64,000 nucleotides of DNA from Exobasidium rhododendri. Lineage: Eukaryota > Basidiomycota > Exobasidiomycetes > Exobasidiales > Exobasidiaceae. Made by a program: the position numbers and the translations under genes. The DNA lies in the NCBI GenBank assembly GCA_026210745.1, contig CP110631.1:682001-746000 (forward strand), given 5' to 3'. The notes below the pieces were generated by a model that was not told the DNA's origin, did not search any database, and saw only the letters and a program-made list of their open reading frames with translations. Of the stretch, positions 10,283-21,436 are shown one piece after another (within the stretch, counting starts at the first letter, position 1; every line of letters begins with the position of its first letter).

Positions 10283-11054
10283 TCAATCGACGACAATTTG
10301 GGCTTTCAGTATGCTGATGTCCTCTCTGGGCCTGATGGAGAGTGTCCACTGATCAGAATCTACTTCATTTCAGGATCATACACGGAGACTCACCGATCGT
10401 TTGCATCTACAGCTACCAGACCCATCCTCTGCACAGTGTTCATTCCATCACTGACCCTACCAAAGATGGTATGTTTCCGATCAAGGAAAGGCGTAGGTGC
10501 CAGTGTCACGAACTTTGATGAAAGGGGAGAGGGCGCAACGGTCCTTCAGTCTAGAGTTCGATTCTCTTCACACACGCTTGCTCATTCTTCTCACAAATTG
10601 GCTGCCATTCGTGTTTGTCCCACTGTTGGCCATGGCTAGTACACCAGCACCTACGAAGCGCAACTCTGGGGTGATCTCGTCCTTGAACTGGGCAAAGGGG
10701 CGTAGATTTAGATTAGTATGGCAGATTGACAAGAGGCGTGCACAATGCCTGACCATACACACCTTGTCACCGTATATGCTTGTGCCTCCCCTTCCCGTGC
10801 CTGTGGGATCACCTCCTTGTATCATAAAGTCCGGTATTCTGTTGCAGATTAAATCGTAATCGTGAGTACCTTGACTCTACTACTGAACACATGCCTCCTT
10901 ACATTCTGTGAAAGGGAGTACCATTGTAGTATCCCTTGCTGGCGAGCTGAGAAAAGTTCTTGCACGTCATAGGAGCATGTTTCCAGTACAGTTCCAGCGT
11001 GATAGACCCCTGAGTCGTCTGTAGTCGCACATGGGAAGGTTGCTCGGCCGCCAT
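10283..11054 (-). CDS. Cyclophilin-type peptidyl-prolyl isomerase (PPIL1/Ppi1 type)
   Basis: Five exons on the minus strand (11054-10903, 10838-10763, 10687-10595, 10512-10394, 10331-10283) give 162 residues, the usual length for a single-domain cyclophilin. Conserved blocks are [36 protein letters not shown] (the catalytic Arg is residue 50), [53 protein letters not shown] and DANDRPREDI. Wording and size match the spliceosome-associated PPIL1/Ppi1 group more than CypA. The last acceptor was chosen because it restores the NDRP motif. It diverges from the peroxiredoxin gene. Confidence 0.95.
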
Positions 11055-11434
11055 CCTCGTCGAATGGGTACTGGTAGAGACCAAATCCACCGACGAGTAA
11101 GTAAAAGTTTAAAGCCCACGTCCGTGCGACAAGGTTGCCCAAGAGGAGAAAGTCACGGGGGAACAGAACGAAAAAGTCGAGAAGAAAGTGGAAGGACTGG
11201 GAAGCATAAAGCATAAATATTGCGTGCTCGATTAGTGCAGTGACGCAATTGCGTAACGGTTTTCCTACCTATTTTTGAATTCCTCGAATTTTGGCGGGAG
11301 GCCTGATAGGTGGTGTGCGTACCATAATTGCTCTGCACAGAATATCATGTTGAGTATCAAGGTGCAAAAATAGTTTCTTTCTCTTCAACACTTCATTTTG
11401 CCCCTCACCGTACAACCAAATTTACTTGAACAAC
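11055..11434. promoter_or_regulatory. Divergent promoter region, cyclophilin / peroxiredoxin
   Basis: A 380-bp spacer lies between divergent start codons. The sequence TGACGCAATTGCGTAA at 11241-11256 is a near-palindrome with an exact 12-bp core (11243-11254). It resembles bZIP (AP-1/CREB/C/EBP-class) sites and sits about 180 bp from both start codons. No experimental assignment is possible from sequence. Confidence 0.45.
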
Positions 11435-12334
11435 ATGCCAGGTACACTCAGACTAGGCTCTATTGCCCCCGATTTCACTGCTGAGACCACTCAGTGAGTA
11501 GACGTAGGAGGTGATGATTGGCTTTGCCCTTTTAAATGCCGGACTTACGCCTCTTTCTTCTTTGCCAGGGGTACGATCAAGTTCCACGACTGGATCGGTG
11601 ACAGCTGGGCAATTCTGTTCTCTCACCCCGACGATTTCACCCCAGTGTGCACCACTGAGTTGGGCGCCGTAGCGAAGTTGGCACCAGACTTCAAGAGGCT
11701 CGGTGTCAAAATCATTGGTAAGTCGCCGCTAAGGAAGAAGGGATGTTGGTCCGGCTTTCTATCGGATCTGACGCCACGATAATATCCTTTTAGGCCTAAG
11801 TGCGAATGACATTGACTCGCATGACCGATGGATCAAGGACATCAACGAGATCGGCAACACCTCTGTCGACTTCCCCATCATTGGTGACAAGGACCGAAAG
11901 ATTGCGTGAGTATCCATCTTTCTTTAGGTAGTGAGACCAAGGGAGCTAGTAATTTTGACGCCGCTTCCCACGCACCTCTTTGCAGCACTGAGTACGACAT
12001 GCTTGACAACCTAGACTCGACCAACGTCGACAACAAAGGACTTCCCCTCACTGTGCGAACCGTCTTCATCATTGACCCAAAGAAGCAAATCCGAACAACG
12101 ATTTCATACCCTGCTGCCGTCGGTCGATCCTTCAAGGAGATCTTCCGAGTCATCGAATCGCTTCAACGAGGAGAGAAGCACAAGTTCACCACCCCCGTCG
12201 ACTGGCAAGTTGGTGACGATGTCATCATTCCCCCCTTCGTCAAGGGAGAAGAGAGAGCTAAGCTTTTCCCAGGTCAAAACAGAGAGGTTCGACCTTATCT
12301 CACTTTTGCCAAGGACCCTTCATCGAAGGCATAA
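11435..12334 (+). CDS. 1-Cys peroxiredoxin (Prx6/PRX1 type)
   Basis: Four exons (11435-11493, 11569-11717, 11794-11905, 11986-12334) give 222 residues. The peroxidatic cysteine is Cys47 in [44 protein letters not shown] and the long C-terminal domain ([23 protein letters not shown]) are typical of the Prx6 class that reduces hydrogen peroxide, lipid hydroperoxides and peroxynitrite. No mitochondrial presequence is evident, so a cytosolic form is more likely than the mitochondrial yeast-PRX1 form. All splice phases agree. Confidence 0.96.
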
Positions 12335-12449
12335 ATGGTGCTCTTGTCTTGAAGAATCTTTTCTGCTGTACACTTGAAAGACTTATATAATACAAGATGA
12401 AGAGTATGGAGAATATACTAGAAGGTCGTCATGAGAAGTTGTTTGTCAT

Positions 12450-13295
12450 CTAAGCTCCCATCTTCAGTCGTCTGTCTTGTTCGTATTCCAGCCAGGCTTC
12501 TACTTCGAAGCCTTCGAAGACATTGCTGAGCTCACGTTTGGCGCTCTCTGGTGAATCTGAGATCGGCGACGGTCTCATGAGCGAAGTGTGACTTTTCTTT
12601 GCCGGAATCTCTTTCACATACCAGAGCCATGGAAGCCGTTCCTGGTGTCTCCAAGTCCGAATCTAGCACGCAAACCACCTGGCGATTCCCACTTCGCCCT
12701 TTGAATGCGATAGAGTCAGGAACGTCTGAATCACATTTAATCGGCTTGCATCAAAGTAGCTCACCGGTATGCCTTTGTGGGGCCGAGCATCTCTCTCCAC
12801 TGCTTGATAGCATCTGGACCAGCCAGTGCAAGCGCTATTGATGGGCCACTGTAAAAATCGAAGGAGGAACAGAAGAAGGAAAAGTAGGAGGAGAATGAGA
12901 GCATATTTGTTAATGCTTGCGGAGGCAACTTCATCAGCCAGATCTGCATCTATCTCCTCACCTCGTCATTCCGCTTATCAATCGATCGTAGTAGAAGCGA
13001 CCTTCGTGTTCTTTATAGAACTCCTCCGCTTCGCTTTGCTTCCAAAAGAGACGTTTCTGTCGCACAGCCTGAGTAGAGGGAGGGAGGGGAAAAAGGGGGG
13101 GGAGCAGTTGGGGCCAAGATCGTGAGTCCTAGTCCTCTACCGTCTTTACCTCCTCCTCCTTGCTTCAGGAGGCTGCTAACTAACAATTATGCCGGGTGTG
13201 TTCTTGATGATCCTGAGTATAGAGCTGACGTCCGGCTGGTATGAGCACACTGTCGGTTTGATCAGGGCCAGTGTCATCTGCAACTTGCTGCCCAT
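12450..13295 (-). CDS. Nucleoside diphosphate kinase, NME6-like
   Basis: Five exons (13295-13185, 13068-12962, 12848-12765, 12698-12622, 12556-12450) give 161 residues. The NDK core is present: MTLALIKPTV, EEFYKEHEGRFYYDRLISGM, SGPSIALALAGPDAIKQW, MLGPTKAYRAKWESPGGLRA, FGLGDTRNGFHGSDS (His124 is the phosphorylated histidine) and the terminal helix ELSNVFEGFEVEAW. The insertion before FGLGDTRN and the overall wording are closest to the NME6 group. The enzyme transfers gamma-phosphates between nucleotides. The first intron has a less common GTTAGT donor. Acceptor 4 (AAAG) was fixed by the family motif. Confidence 0.88.
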
Positions 13296-13507
13296 GCCTG
13301 GATCACTACTCGCTTGGGAGGCGTACAAACAAGGCGAGGGTCCAAGCTCGATTCGGTCGTATCGGGATTTCCCATCGTACCGCAACAGATTTAATCTTGT
13401 GGACATTTTTATTTTCTGGATTTTTTTCCAGGCGATCACCAGACATCCATTTCTAAATTTCTCCTCTACCAATAACCCCTATACCCCTTTCATAGATCAC
13501 CGTCAAC

Positions 13508-14509
13508 ATGCGAGAGACTGACCCACTACTTGGTCATAGGAATGGTGCTAACGGGGAGTCTTCTTCTTCCGCCTCGGCTCAAAGTCGTTGGACTCTATTC
13601 AAGAGTAAATTAGACGAAACGATCGACGTCGATAAATGCAATCCAATCTTGACGATTCAATGCTTCATAGCAGGAGCAGCCGATGCAGCTGCCTACGGTC
13701 AGACAAGCACATGGGCAGCCTTCATGGTGAGTCATCTCTGAGAACTTGGCGCACAGAATATTCTCAAAGTAGCGTAGCTAGAATTACTGAATGTCTCCAT
13801 TGCCTTAGACAGGGAACATTACTCAATTGAGCATGTCAGCTGTCAATTTACTGTGCACGCATCCACTGCCAGCAGAAGCAGTCATGAGATTATCGCAATC
13901 ATCCTCAGCAATCTTTGGTTTTATCACTGGTAGTTTTATTGCTTCTCTGATAGACAAGAGGTTCCACTCAAAACATAGAGGCAAAATGGCAGGCGCTTCT
14001 TTGGTACGATCGATTATCTTTGTCTTCGCAGCACTATTCATTGCTTTCTTTGGCTGGGATGGCTTCAAAGGAATGGGCTTGCTCTTTGTAGTGAGTGCAG
14101 GAGTTCAGTTTTTCAAAGAAAAGGTCTGTCGCCTAACACGAATTGCTTCTCTTTCCAGCTCGCCGCCTGCATGGGCACCATGGCTGTCAATTCCTCCCGC
14201 CTTAACACGCCGTACGCAACAAGCGTCGTCTTCACTGCATCACTGGCTTCCGTGTTCAGTGATCCGTCTCTACCATTCTCCTTTGGTTCAGCGTCAAAGA
14301 CAAGGGGGATAAGCATCATCTCTCTTATCACAGGAGGTGCAAGTGCCCAGGCAGTGGGCATCTTGGTCACAAGAATGATGACTCCCGAGCATGCACTTTC
14401 CCTGAAAGCAGTCGCACCGATAGGATCAGCCGTTGCTATAGGGTTGGCTGCACTAGCCGACTTCATCTCTGCTTTCCTGTGGCTTCGAGCAAGCGTTGCA
14501 CACGAGTAA
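13508..14509 (+). CDS. DUF1275 (YoaK-like) membrane protein
   Basis: Three exons (13508-13726, 13809-14090, 14159-14509) give 283 residues. The family hallmark TGN (ACA GGG AAC) begins exon 2, giving the usual AxM-TGN-x-xQL transition. Several membrane helices follow, for example AIFGFITGSFIASLI, LVRSIIFVFAALFIAFFG and AVAPIGSAVAIGLAALADFI. NSSRLNTPYATSVVFTASL is the family's second conserved loop. DUF1275 proteins are multi-pass membrane proteins of unclear, probably transport-related function. It diverges from the NDK gene across 212 bp. Confidence 0.9.
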
Positions 14510-14588
14510 ACATACATAGATGCACAACATTCACAATGCAATAGATGTAAATTCCAAGGAAACGATGTCGCTGTGCCAGACGATCCAC

Positions 14589-14970
14589 TTATGGACCTCG
14601 TCCTCGAGCACCCTTCTGAGCTTCATTCCCTCTCTTGCTGAGTTTGTCGCTCATGTCTTGCACTTCGTCAAGCTCAGCGTCAGTCGATCGGGTGGTGTAG
14701 CCCTGAGAGATAAGTAAGACGAAACCGTCAGTGCCAACATTTGCAATGGAGCAATCTCCGCCGCATCGCCTCGGAGCTCACCTTTGTCTCCAAGTCTCTC
14801 TCGATTGCAGAATCTGCTGAACGGGGTGGATCATTGATGTTTCCATCACTTCCATTGTGTTCTTTGAATAGCTGATCGTTGGTGTTGCCCACCAACTTAT
14901 TGTTGTCTCCACCTCCGACTGTCTGAGTCGTCTTCTTGAACGTAGCGGCATCGGTAGTGTTTCCAGACAT
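14589..14970 (-). CDS. Small hydrophilic protein, unrecognised
   Basis: Exons 14970-14782 and 14702-14589 give 100 residues. The sequence is charged and Asn/Asp/Gly-rich (MSGNTTDAATFKKT, VGNTNDQLFKEHNGSD, SADSAIERDLETK, then GYTTRSTDAELDEVQ and a Gly/Arg/Lys-rich end). It has no membrane segment and looks largely disordered, like small stress-type fungal proteins; that comparison is only impressionistic. The splice (GTGAGC donor, CTCTCAG acceptor, phase 0) keeps composition and frame continuous. Confidence 0.7.
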
Positions 14971-15432
14971 GTTGTGCTAAGAAGATTTTTCAGTGGTGGT
15001 ATGATGACGCTGGAATCAGTCCTCCATCGTGTCCTCGTCCTATTTTCTGTCGGGCAGAGCGACACATCCTTACGTCACCCTTTGAGAAGATGCAGCCTGT
15101 CTGACTTAATCACAGACTCAAGCGCCAGTTCCAGTGGAAGAGTTCCTGCAGGCGTGGACCCTTGATCGAAAGTATTCAAGTCGCGTCCTTGTCCACCTGT
15201 TGGAACGACTTCCTTGAAGCGTGGACTTTGGGTTGAAGCAGGAGGAAAAAGAGTTAAATCGCGATGATTAGATCAGATTGCAAGGGCAGGGTGGGAAGAT
15301 CTTCCTTGCTCGTTCAGGACAGTAGCAAGGCAGGTAGATACCAGAGACACCATCACCATGTCGGGATAAGTACAGTCCTTTTCGTGATATACAACAACCA
15401 CCAATCCCACACCGTTCGTGCGATCTTGCATC
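14971..15432. promoter_or_regulatory. Divergent promoter region, small protein / NF-YC
   Basis: A 462-bp spacer lies between divergent start codons. It contains TTACGTCACC at 15070-15079, a CRE/bZIP-like sequence. No TATA box is evident. Confidence 0.35.
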
Positions 15433-16191
15433 ATGACACCTTTACAGCAGCAGAGGCCAGACTCACCTCCTTACACGACTTCTGAGACGAACCAGTCCCT
15501 CGAGCTGTACCAGAAACGATTCTGGCAAAGACAGATGGCAAGGGTGGAGGAGCAGGTCTCGATTGGTGAAGAGATCGGGGCAGGAGCCAGTGGTAGTATG
15601 GGTAGCAGTAGTAGCGGTGGTGGTGGTGGTGGTGGTGTAAATGCCGCCGCGGCGGGCAACAAAGATTTGATGGACTTGTTCAAGCCGCAAGCAGGACAAC
15701 TCCCCCTGGCGAGGATCAAGAAGGTCATGAAAGCTTCAGACGACAATGTCAAGGTGAGAAAGTATGCAAGCGAGTGATCGTGCCGTACAACAGCTGCTGA
15801 CCAGTTCTGCTATCTCAATGTCAGATGATCTCCGCTGAGGCGCCTATTCTATTTGCTAGAGCTTGTGAAAGTGAGTATTTGAAGGAGGTCCTGACCGCTG
15901 CGTGATGGCATGACTTTACTCCTTGGTGACTTGTCAACAGTCTTCATTGCGGACCTCACAAGCCGATCATACATACACGCGACAGCAAACAGGAGGAGGA
16001 CAGTGCAGAGATCTGATGTTGTGGCAGCCGTTGCAGGGTCTAACTTATTTGACTTTCTCGTTGATATTGTACCAAGAGGATACGAGGGTGGCAAGGGTGG
16101 CTCGAGGAAAGGATCCACAAAGGCAGGAGAAGACGAGGAAGTGGAGGGCGAAGGCGACGAAGAGATTGATGAGGGAGACGAGAGATCATGA
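15433..16191 (+). CDS. CCAAT-binding factor subunit C (NF-YC/Hap5-like)
   Basis: Three exons (15433-15753, 15825-15870, 15941-16191) give 205 residues. The histone-fold is textbook: QLPLARIKKVMKASDDNVK, MISAEAPILFARACEIFIADL, then RRRTVQRSDVVAAVAGSN and FDFLVDIVPR. In fungi this subunit pairs with NF-YB and binds CCAAT boxes with NF-YA. The N-terminus carries a Ser/Gly run encoded by a GGT repeat (15616-15639), and the C-terminus is acidic. A related histone-fold subunit (DNA polymerase epsilon/CHRAC type) is the alternative, but ISAEAPILFA plus FDFLVDIVPR favours NF-YC. Confidence 0.9.
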
Positions 16192-16386
16192 GGGTGTGGT
16201 GGGAGCACAAAGATTTCTCCTGCTTGTAAAAGTACTATAGAACAGCATGTTCCTTTCATACAGCAATCTTTGTTCCAAATCTCAGTGGCAAAAGAAGAAT
16301 ACAATTAATCTAGAAAGTGAAAGTACAGAATGAATGTTGTACAGATGCAGGTTGGATGAAAGAAATGCTGTTTTGCGCTCTTTGCG

Positions 16387-17783
16387 CTATTGTACTGCCT
16401 CTTTGGACGAAGTACTGGCAATCGCCTCGGTGTCCCCTTTCGGGCTTGGTCGAGTACCCCATTGTAGTCTTGCACCTAGCCAGAGTGCCACATAGCTCAG
16501 TATCAACAACACAGGGACTTCCACCAACGGCCCAATCGTCGCTCCGAGGCATTCTTTGCTGTCGGCTCCATAGGTTGCTACTGCAATAGCAATTGCTAAT
16601 TCGAAATTATTACTGCCACCTGTGAAGCTTTGAACGACAGCCATCTGGTAATCCCAGTTTGCATCACCATAACGGCGGCTGAGCCTCCATATCCCAAGGA
16701 ATGTGAACGTCCACATGAGGAAAAAGTAAAGACAAAGAGGCACAAAGACTCGAAAGACGGGTCCTAAATTGTGCAAGATGTCCCGTGCTTGCGAGGCGAA
16801 GATGATGATGATGACGTAAAGAAGCGAGAGCAAGGACAGAGGTGCGAAGAAGGGCAGGAATCGAGTTTGAAAACGTTCCCTGCCTATCATAGCCATGACG
16901 CCGAATCGAGTAATGACACCCGCCACAAGAGGGATGCCCAAGTACTGCGTAGATGAAAAGGGGGGTCTTAGCCTTTGATAATGCTGTAGCACCTCTCTTC
17001 CCTACAGCTCACTCACGATAAGAACTGATATAGCGGTAGACCCGTATGACAATGCCACAGCATCACCATCAGAGATGACGTTGATGAAAAGAAGGCACAT
17101 TGGAGCGTACAAGACGATCTGTAGGATCGAATTGATGATGACGATGCAAGCGCATATGTCACAGTCGCCCTTTGCTATGGAGACCCAAATCATGACCATA
17201 GCTATACATCTAGCAATTCCGACTAACAAGACTCCCGTTCGATAAGATGCCAGATCATCTTCTGGAAGCGTCGCCCATGCTAAGCCCAGCATGAGAAAAG
17301 GTCCAACGATCCAATTCAGAATGAGCGAGAAGAGAATTTGTGTCCAAAGTCGACGAGTTGTGAACAATGTTGGTAACCTCTCGAATTGAACTTTTGTCAA
17401 TATCGGCCACATCATGACGATAAGACCGATTGCCAAGGGTGCTGAAACATTGTAGAGTTGCACCTGTTCTGTCAGTGCTGGTTTGATGTTGGGGACGAAT
17501 TCTCCCAAGACGACACCGATGATCATAGAAGTGATGATCAGCAAAGGTAAGAGTCGATCAAGCCATGATAGTCCGGCCCAGATATCTGCGGAAGAAGCAT
17601 CAGATAAGATGTGGCGTGTGAGCATGATCATGATCATCGACCTTTAACGAGAACTCGCGTTCACTCACCCTTGACCGAGACTGAAGGCACCGGTTCGTCG
17701 GCTGAGTTGACGACGACGCTTGAGAAATTTGCTCCCCTTTCATCCTTTACTGAGCTCTTGTCAGAGGAACTTTCTTCTTGCAT
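16387..17783 (-). CDS. ACR3: Arsenite efflux permease ACR3
   Basis: Exons 17783-17669, 17585-17017 and 16944-16387 give 413 residues. The protein has about ten hydrophobic helices and the ACR3/BASS-type signature blocks. The arsenite-binding cysteine is about Cys165 in GIARCIAMVMIW; QSFTGGSNNFELAIAIAVATYG and PLVEVPVLLILSYVAL carry the conserved glutamate region. ACR3 exports As(III) across the plasma membrane. The hydrophilic start (MQEESSSDKS) precedes the first helix. No ARR2-type reductase lies beside it. A TATATAA box lies 63-69 bp upstream of the ATG. Confidence 0.95.
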
Positions 17784-17845
17784 GGTGATGGGTATGATTG
17801 AAAGTACGGGCAGAGGCAAGTTGTCCCGCCCCATTCACCCTTGCG

Positions 17846-17852
17846 TTATATA
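17846..17852 (-). promoter_or_regulatory. TATA box of ACR3
   Basis: TATATAA on the minus strand, 63-69 bp upstream of the ACR3 start codon. This is one of the few clear TATA boxes in the window and fits an inducible gene. Confidence 0.5.
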
Positions 17853-18181
17853 GCAATGCAGACCCGTCAAGGTCGAAATCCTCCTAAAAGGGAGGTGCCA
17901 ATTTCAAATAAAGAGTGTTGCAAATTAGACGCGGCGCATTTCTTCTCCCCTCTCTTCCTGAGACGCGAATTTGCAATCTTAAGAGGAGATCTGGACAATT
18001 CCAAATGTTACTAATGTCCAATGAAGCCACTGTACGAGCCAACGGGTGCTGATTGATCTTACGACAAACGTCAAATTCCACGCATCGCCCTCACGAGATG
18101 TGTCGGACGACCAAGGTGATTATTCCCTCCGGCCGTATGTAGAAGATGCCAGTGGTGTGGGGAACAAGGTGTGAGAGATGC
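17853..18181. other. Intergenic, upstream of ACR3
   Basis: About 330 bp between the ACR3 promoter and the stop codon of the next gene, which is on the same strand. No coding signal was seen. No canonical Yap8-type arsenic-response sequence was recognised. Confidence 0.4.
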
Positions 18182-19236
18182 TTAGAACCGAGCGACGTTC
18201 ACCACATCTCTGTGTGCGTCAAGTGTGATTTGCAGACCATACCCACTCCAGGGCGTATCGTTCTTTGTCACACCCTCGCCGAATAGTTCATATCCGGGCA
18301 TGTATCTATTGCAAATTGATGTCAGCTTGATGGAAGAAGACACGTACGATCAGACAAAGGATCGCAGTACTCACCTAGCGACAAAGTCATGCACTTGCAC
18401 GTCTGACATGCCGTCCTTTCCAGCATCTTTCATTGCATGTTCTGCCTGCAGTCTCCAAGCGAAGACATTCTGTAGGTTGTCCGGCTTAAGCTGGATAAAT
18501 GCGTCGATGTAGTCATACCAGTCCAGATAAGAACGCAGTGAATTGTTGATCTGGAACAGGCTCTTTACCGAATGAGATGCAAAGTACGGTTGGACTGCTT
18601 CATCTTGCCAGACTTCTTCCTCTCCCCTGACTTTGTTGCAATCATGAATGCGCCTCTGAAGTTCCACTTCAGAAAGTGGATAGAAGCCCATACACCAGCC
18701 TTCGAAGATGACGACTTCTAGAGGCATCTCTACCTCGATTGTTTCCTCGCTTCGCTCTCCTTGTCCTTGAAATAGACTCTTATCGTAGACAGGCAGAGAT
18801 ACCTTTGTGCCGTCTGCAGAGTTTCTCAATTGCGAAAGGAGACGCCTACCCAGGTCCATGTCGTGTGTGCCAGGCTGACCCCGTCCTTGTAGGAGAGCAT
18901 TGCTAGGATTATCGTGAGCTAGTTTCAGCATATCTTCGTGAGTCTTGTATAGATCTGTACGCCGATCAGGAAGTCATCGAAAAATCAGTCGACCCCAGTC
19001 ACCCACTCTTTCGCGCTTCGGAAAGACGCACCATCCAAGCTGAAGACGGCTATCCTGCGTCCCTCCTTTAAAAGATCTTGCTTGACCCTCTCAGTCACTG
19101 TAGTCTTCCCACTGCCCTGAGGTCCTTGCATGCCAACAATCATGGGCCGCTTCCCTTTGAAAGTGGAGAGAGTATCTTTGACATGCTTTAAGATGATCCT
19201 CGCCTTGTAGGACGACATGCTCTCTCCCTTCTCCAT
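18182..19236 (-). CDS. P-loop kinase, TDA10 / D-glycerate 3-kinase-like
   Basis: Exons 19236-19032, 18954-18375 and 18305-18182 give 302 residues. The Walker A loop is GMQGPQGSGKTTV, followed by FSLDDLYKTHEDM restored by the first splice (the SLDDFY block of the family). Later blocks are NALLQGRGQPGTHDMDLG, EVVIFEGWCMGFYPL and WRLQAEHAM. The family comprises fungal TDA10 and plant glycerate kinase, phosphorylating small organic acids with ATP. The ATG at 19236 is used because the open frame beyond it lacks an ATG. It diverges from MYG1. Confidence 0.9.
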
Positions 19237-19549
19237 GCTGCGAAATCGGGTGCGACAAAGATGGGCAATCGATGAAGGAGGATAATTATCCCCCACCTTG
19301 ATCGAGCTTTGACAGTGCCCACGCGTAGATTCACTCAGACGAGAGGGAGAGGAAAAAACGTCGAAAATGGACAGGCGAATCTTCTACTCCTGCGTTTGAA
19401 GCATCCTCTCAGCCTACCTCGACTTTTGCCTTGTGCCTTTCCCCACGCCTTGCCATTAAAGCACGCTGTCTGCTGTCTTTTCTCAAGCTACACGCAAAGC
19501 ACTCTCCCTGCGTACTCACCTGTTCTGTCCGCCTTCAATCACAATAAGG
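19237..19549. promoter_or_regulatory. Divergent promoter region, TDA10-like / MYG1
   Basis: A 313-bp spacer lies between divergent start codons, CT-rich on the MYG1 side. No specific element was recognised. Confidence 0.4.
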
Positions 19550-20717
19550 ATGACCTCAACTGAAGCGAAGCGAGCCAAGCTCGATTCTGATACACTAATT
19601 GTAACACACAATGGAACACATCACGCTGACGAAGCTCTTGCCGTCCACCTGCTAAGGAAACTGCCTCAGTATGCATCTGCAAGGCTTCAGAGAAGCCGAG
19701 ACAAGAGTGTCATCGATCAAGCAAGCATTGTAGTCGATGTAGGCGCAGAATATGACGCTGCTCGACATCGGTATGATCATCACCAACGTGGCTTCGAAGA
19801 AACTTTCGACAAAGACCACAAGATCAAATTGAGCAGTGCAGGTCTCGTCTGGAAGTAAGTAAAGAAGCATCGTTGCGTGCTTGATTCGATGTTAATGATC
19901 TTTCTGAAAATGCTCGTAGACACTTTGGACAAGACATCCTCGCCGCGCATCTGCAGATTTCCGCTTCTGACGAGCGGGTCAAGTTGCTTCGAGGCAAACT
20001 ATATGATGACTTTGTTGAAGCAATAGACGGTATCGACAATGGAGTGCCCCTATTCCCGCCCTCTGCTGGATCTCCGGCGTACTCCTCCAAAACTGACCTG
20101 TCCTCTCGAATCGGACACCTAAATCCGAGGTGGAACGAAACACTACCCTCAAGTGCTGAAGAACGAGAAGCTGACGGTATGAGACGATTCGAGAAAGCAA
20201 GTCAATTGGCAGGTCAGGAGTTCTTTGATCGAGTGGACTACACCTGGGAAGCGTGGCTACCGGCAAGAAAGAGCATAGAGGACGCACTCCGAAGTAGGAA
20301 GCAGACCGAGGGAGGAGATGCAGAGGGAAGACTGCTCGTATTTGACGAATACGCTGCCTGGAAGGTGAGTTAAAGAGACAAGAAGGAGAAGAGAGAGATC
20401 GTCTAATAGTACCCTCTCATCAGAGCCACATCTTCGAGCTGGAAAAAGACCTTTCTATACCTGCAAACGAGCAAGTCCTCTACGTCATCTACCCAGATGA
20501 ATCAAGCAAGTGGCGCATTCAGTGTGTGCCAGAGTCAGCAGATAGTTTCATCAGTCGAAAACCGCTTCCCGAGCCCTGGAGAGGTGTTCGAGATGAGCAA
20601 CTGAGTGAATTGAGTGGCATCTCAGCTTGCTTGTTTGTACATGCAAGTGGCTTCATCGGAGGTAATGCGACAAAGCAGGGTGCTCTAGAGATGGCTCACG
20701 CCGCTCTAAAGATGTAG
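19550..20717 (+). CDS. MYG1 / UPF0160 family protein
   Basis: Three exons (19550-19854, 19920-20364, 20424-20717) give 347 residues. Family blocks are THNGTHHADEALAVHLLRKLP, VVDVGAEYDAARHRYDHHQRGF (a DHH-type metal-binding motif), SSAGLVWKHFGQDI (across splice 1), DGIDNGVPLF and the C-terminal CLFVHASGFIGGNATKQGALEMA. MYG1 in animals is a 3'-5' RNA exonuclease acting in nucleus and mitochondria; fungal members are less studied. No clear mitochondrial presequence is seen. Confidence 0.95.
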
Positions 20718-21436
20718 AGTCCGGTGGCCAGATCCAACTACTGTTGTCGTTGTACACATCTAGCTCAGACATAGAATGTAGAGATTTGACATACCATCGT
20801 GCTTTGCAGAATCATTCTACTAGCCGGGTGGCCATCGTTACAATTCCATCTCACTATCTGCACTGGTGCATCTCTCTTCCGATTTCCGACCACGAGGCTT
20901 GCGCTTGGGCCCTGTCTAGACAGCAAGGCGGCAGCAGCAGCAGCAGCACTGTCATTAAGGCTGTCACAATGTAGCTTCTTCGAGATCGTCGGCGTAATTA
21001 CTTTTAGATATCGTGACAGAATGCTTTCGGTGTAAGGCAGTGCAGAGTGAAGACGACTGCGTTAGCTTTATAGATATTAATACTTCGTCGTGTCTAAGTA
21101 AGTGACTTGGCTAGCATCTAGCCTACGGACAGATGTGTAGTGCGCTGTCTGTCTTGCGGTACATAAGCGAGGCACGAGATCCGACGGGAAGAAATCGACG
21201 ACGCCTCACACTTGTATCTAGCCCTTCTTAATGTGGCCTTTTCCGGCGCGTTCTTTTAAACATGCCAATTTTAAAGAAGAATTGAATTCTGTCGTCGTTC
21301 TCTCCTTTCGCTGCCGTCCGAGTGATCCTGTTCGCTTATTTCAATTCCGACCGTCCTTCGTTTCCATCCTCACCTCCGATCGATCTTCCATCTCGTTTGC
21401 ACACATCTCGGTCTGGGCATCTATCTTTCGCTGAAG
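20718..21436. other. Intergenic, no gene seen
   Basis: A 719-bp spacer holds the 3' region of MYG1 and the promoter of the elongase. A short (CAG)n/(GCA)n tract lies at about 20932-20949. No coding frame or RNA gene was recognised. Confidence 0.45.

Noticed and set aside
15463-15752. Two antisense frames rich in Pro/Thr opposite NF-YC exon 1.
   Set aside because: They are shadows of the GGT repeat and coding bias of NF-YC.
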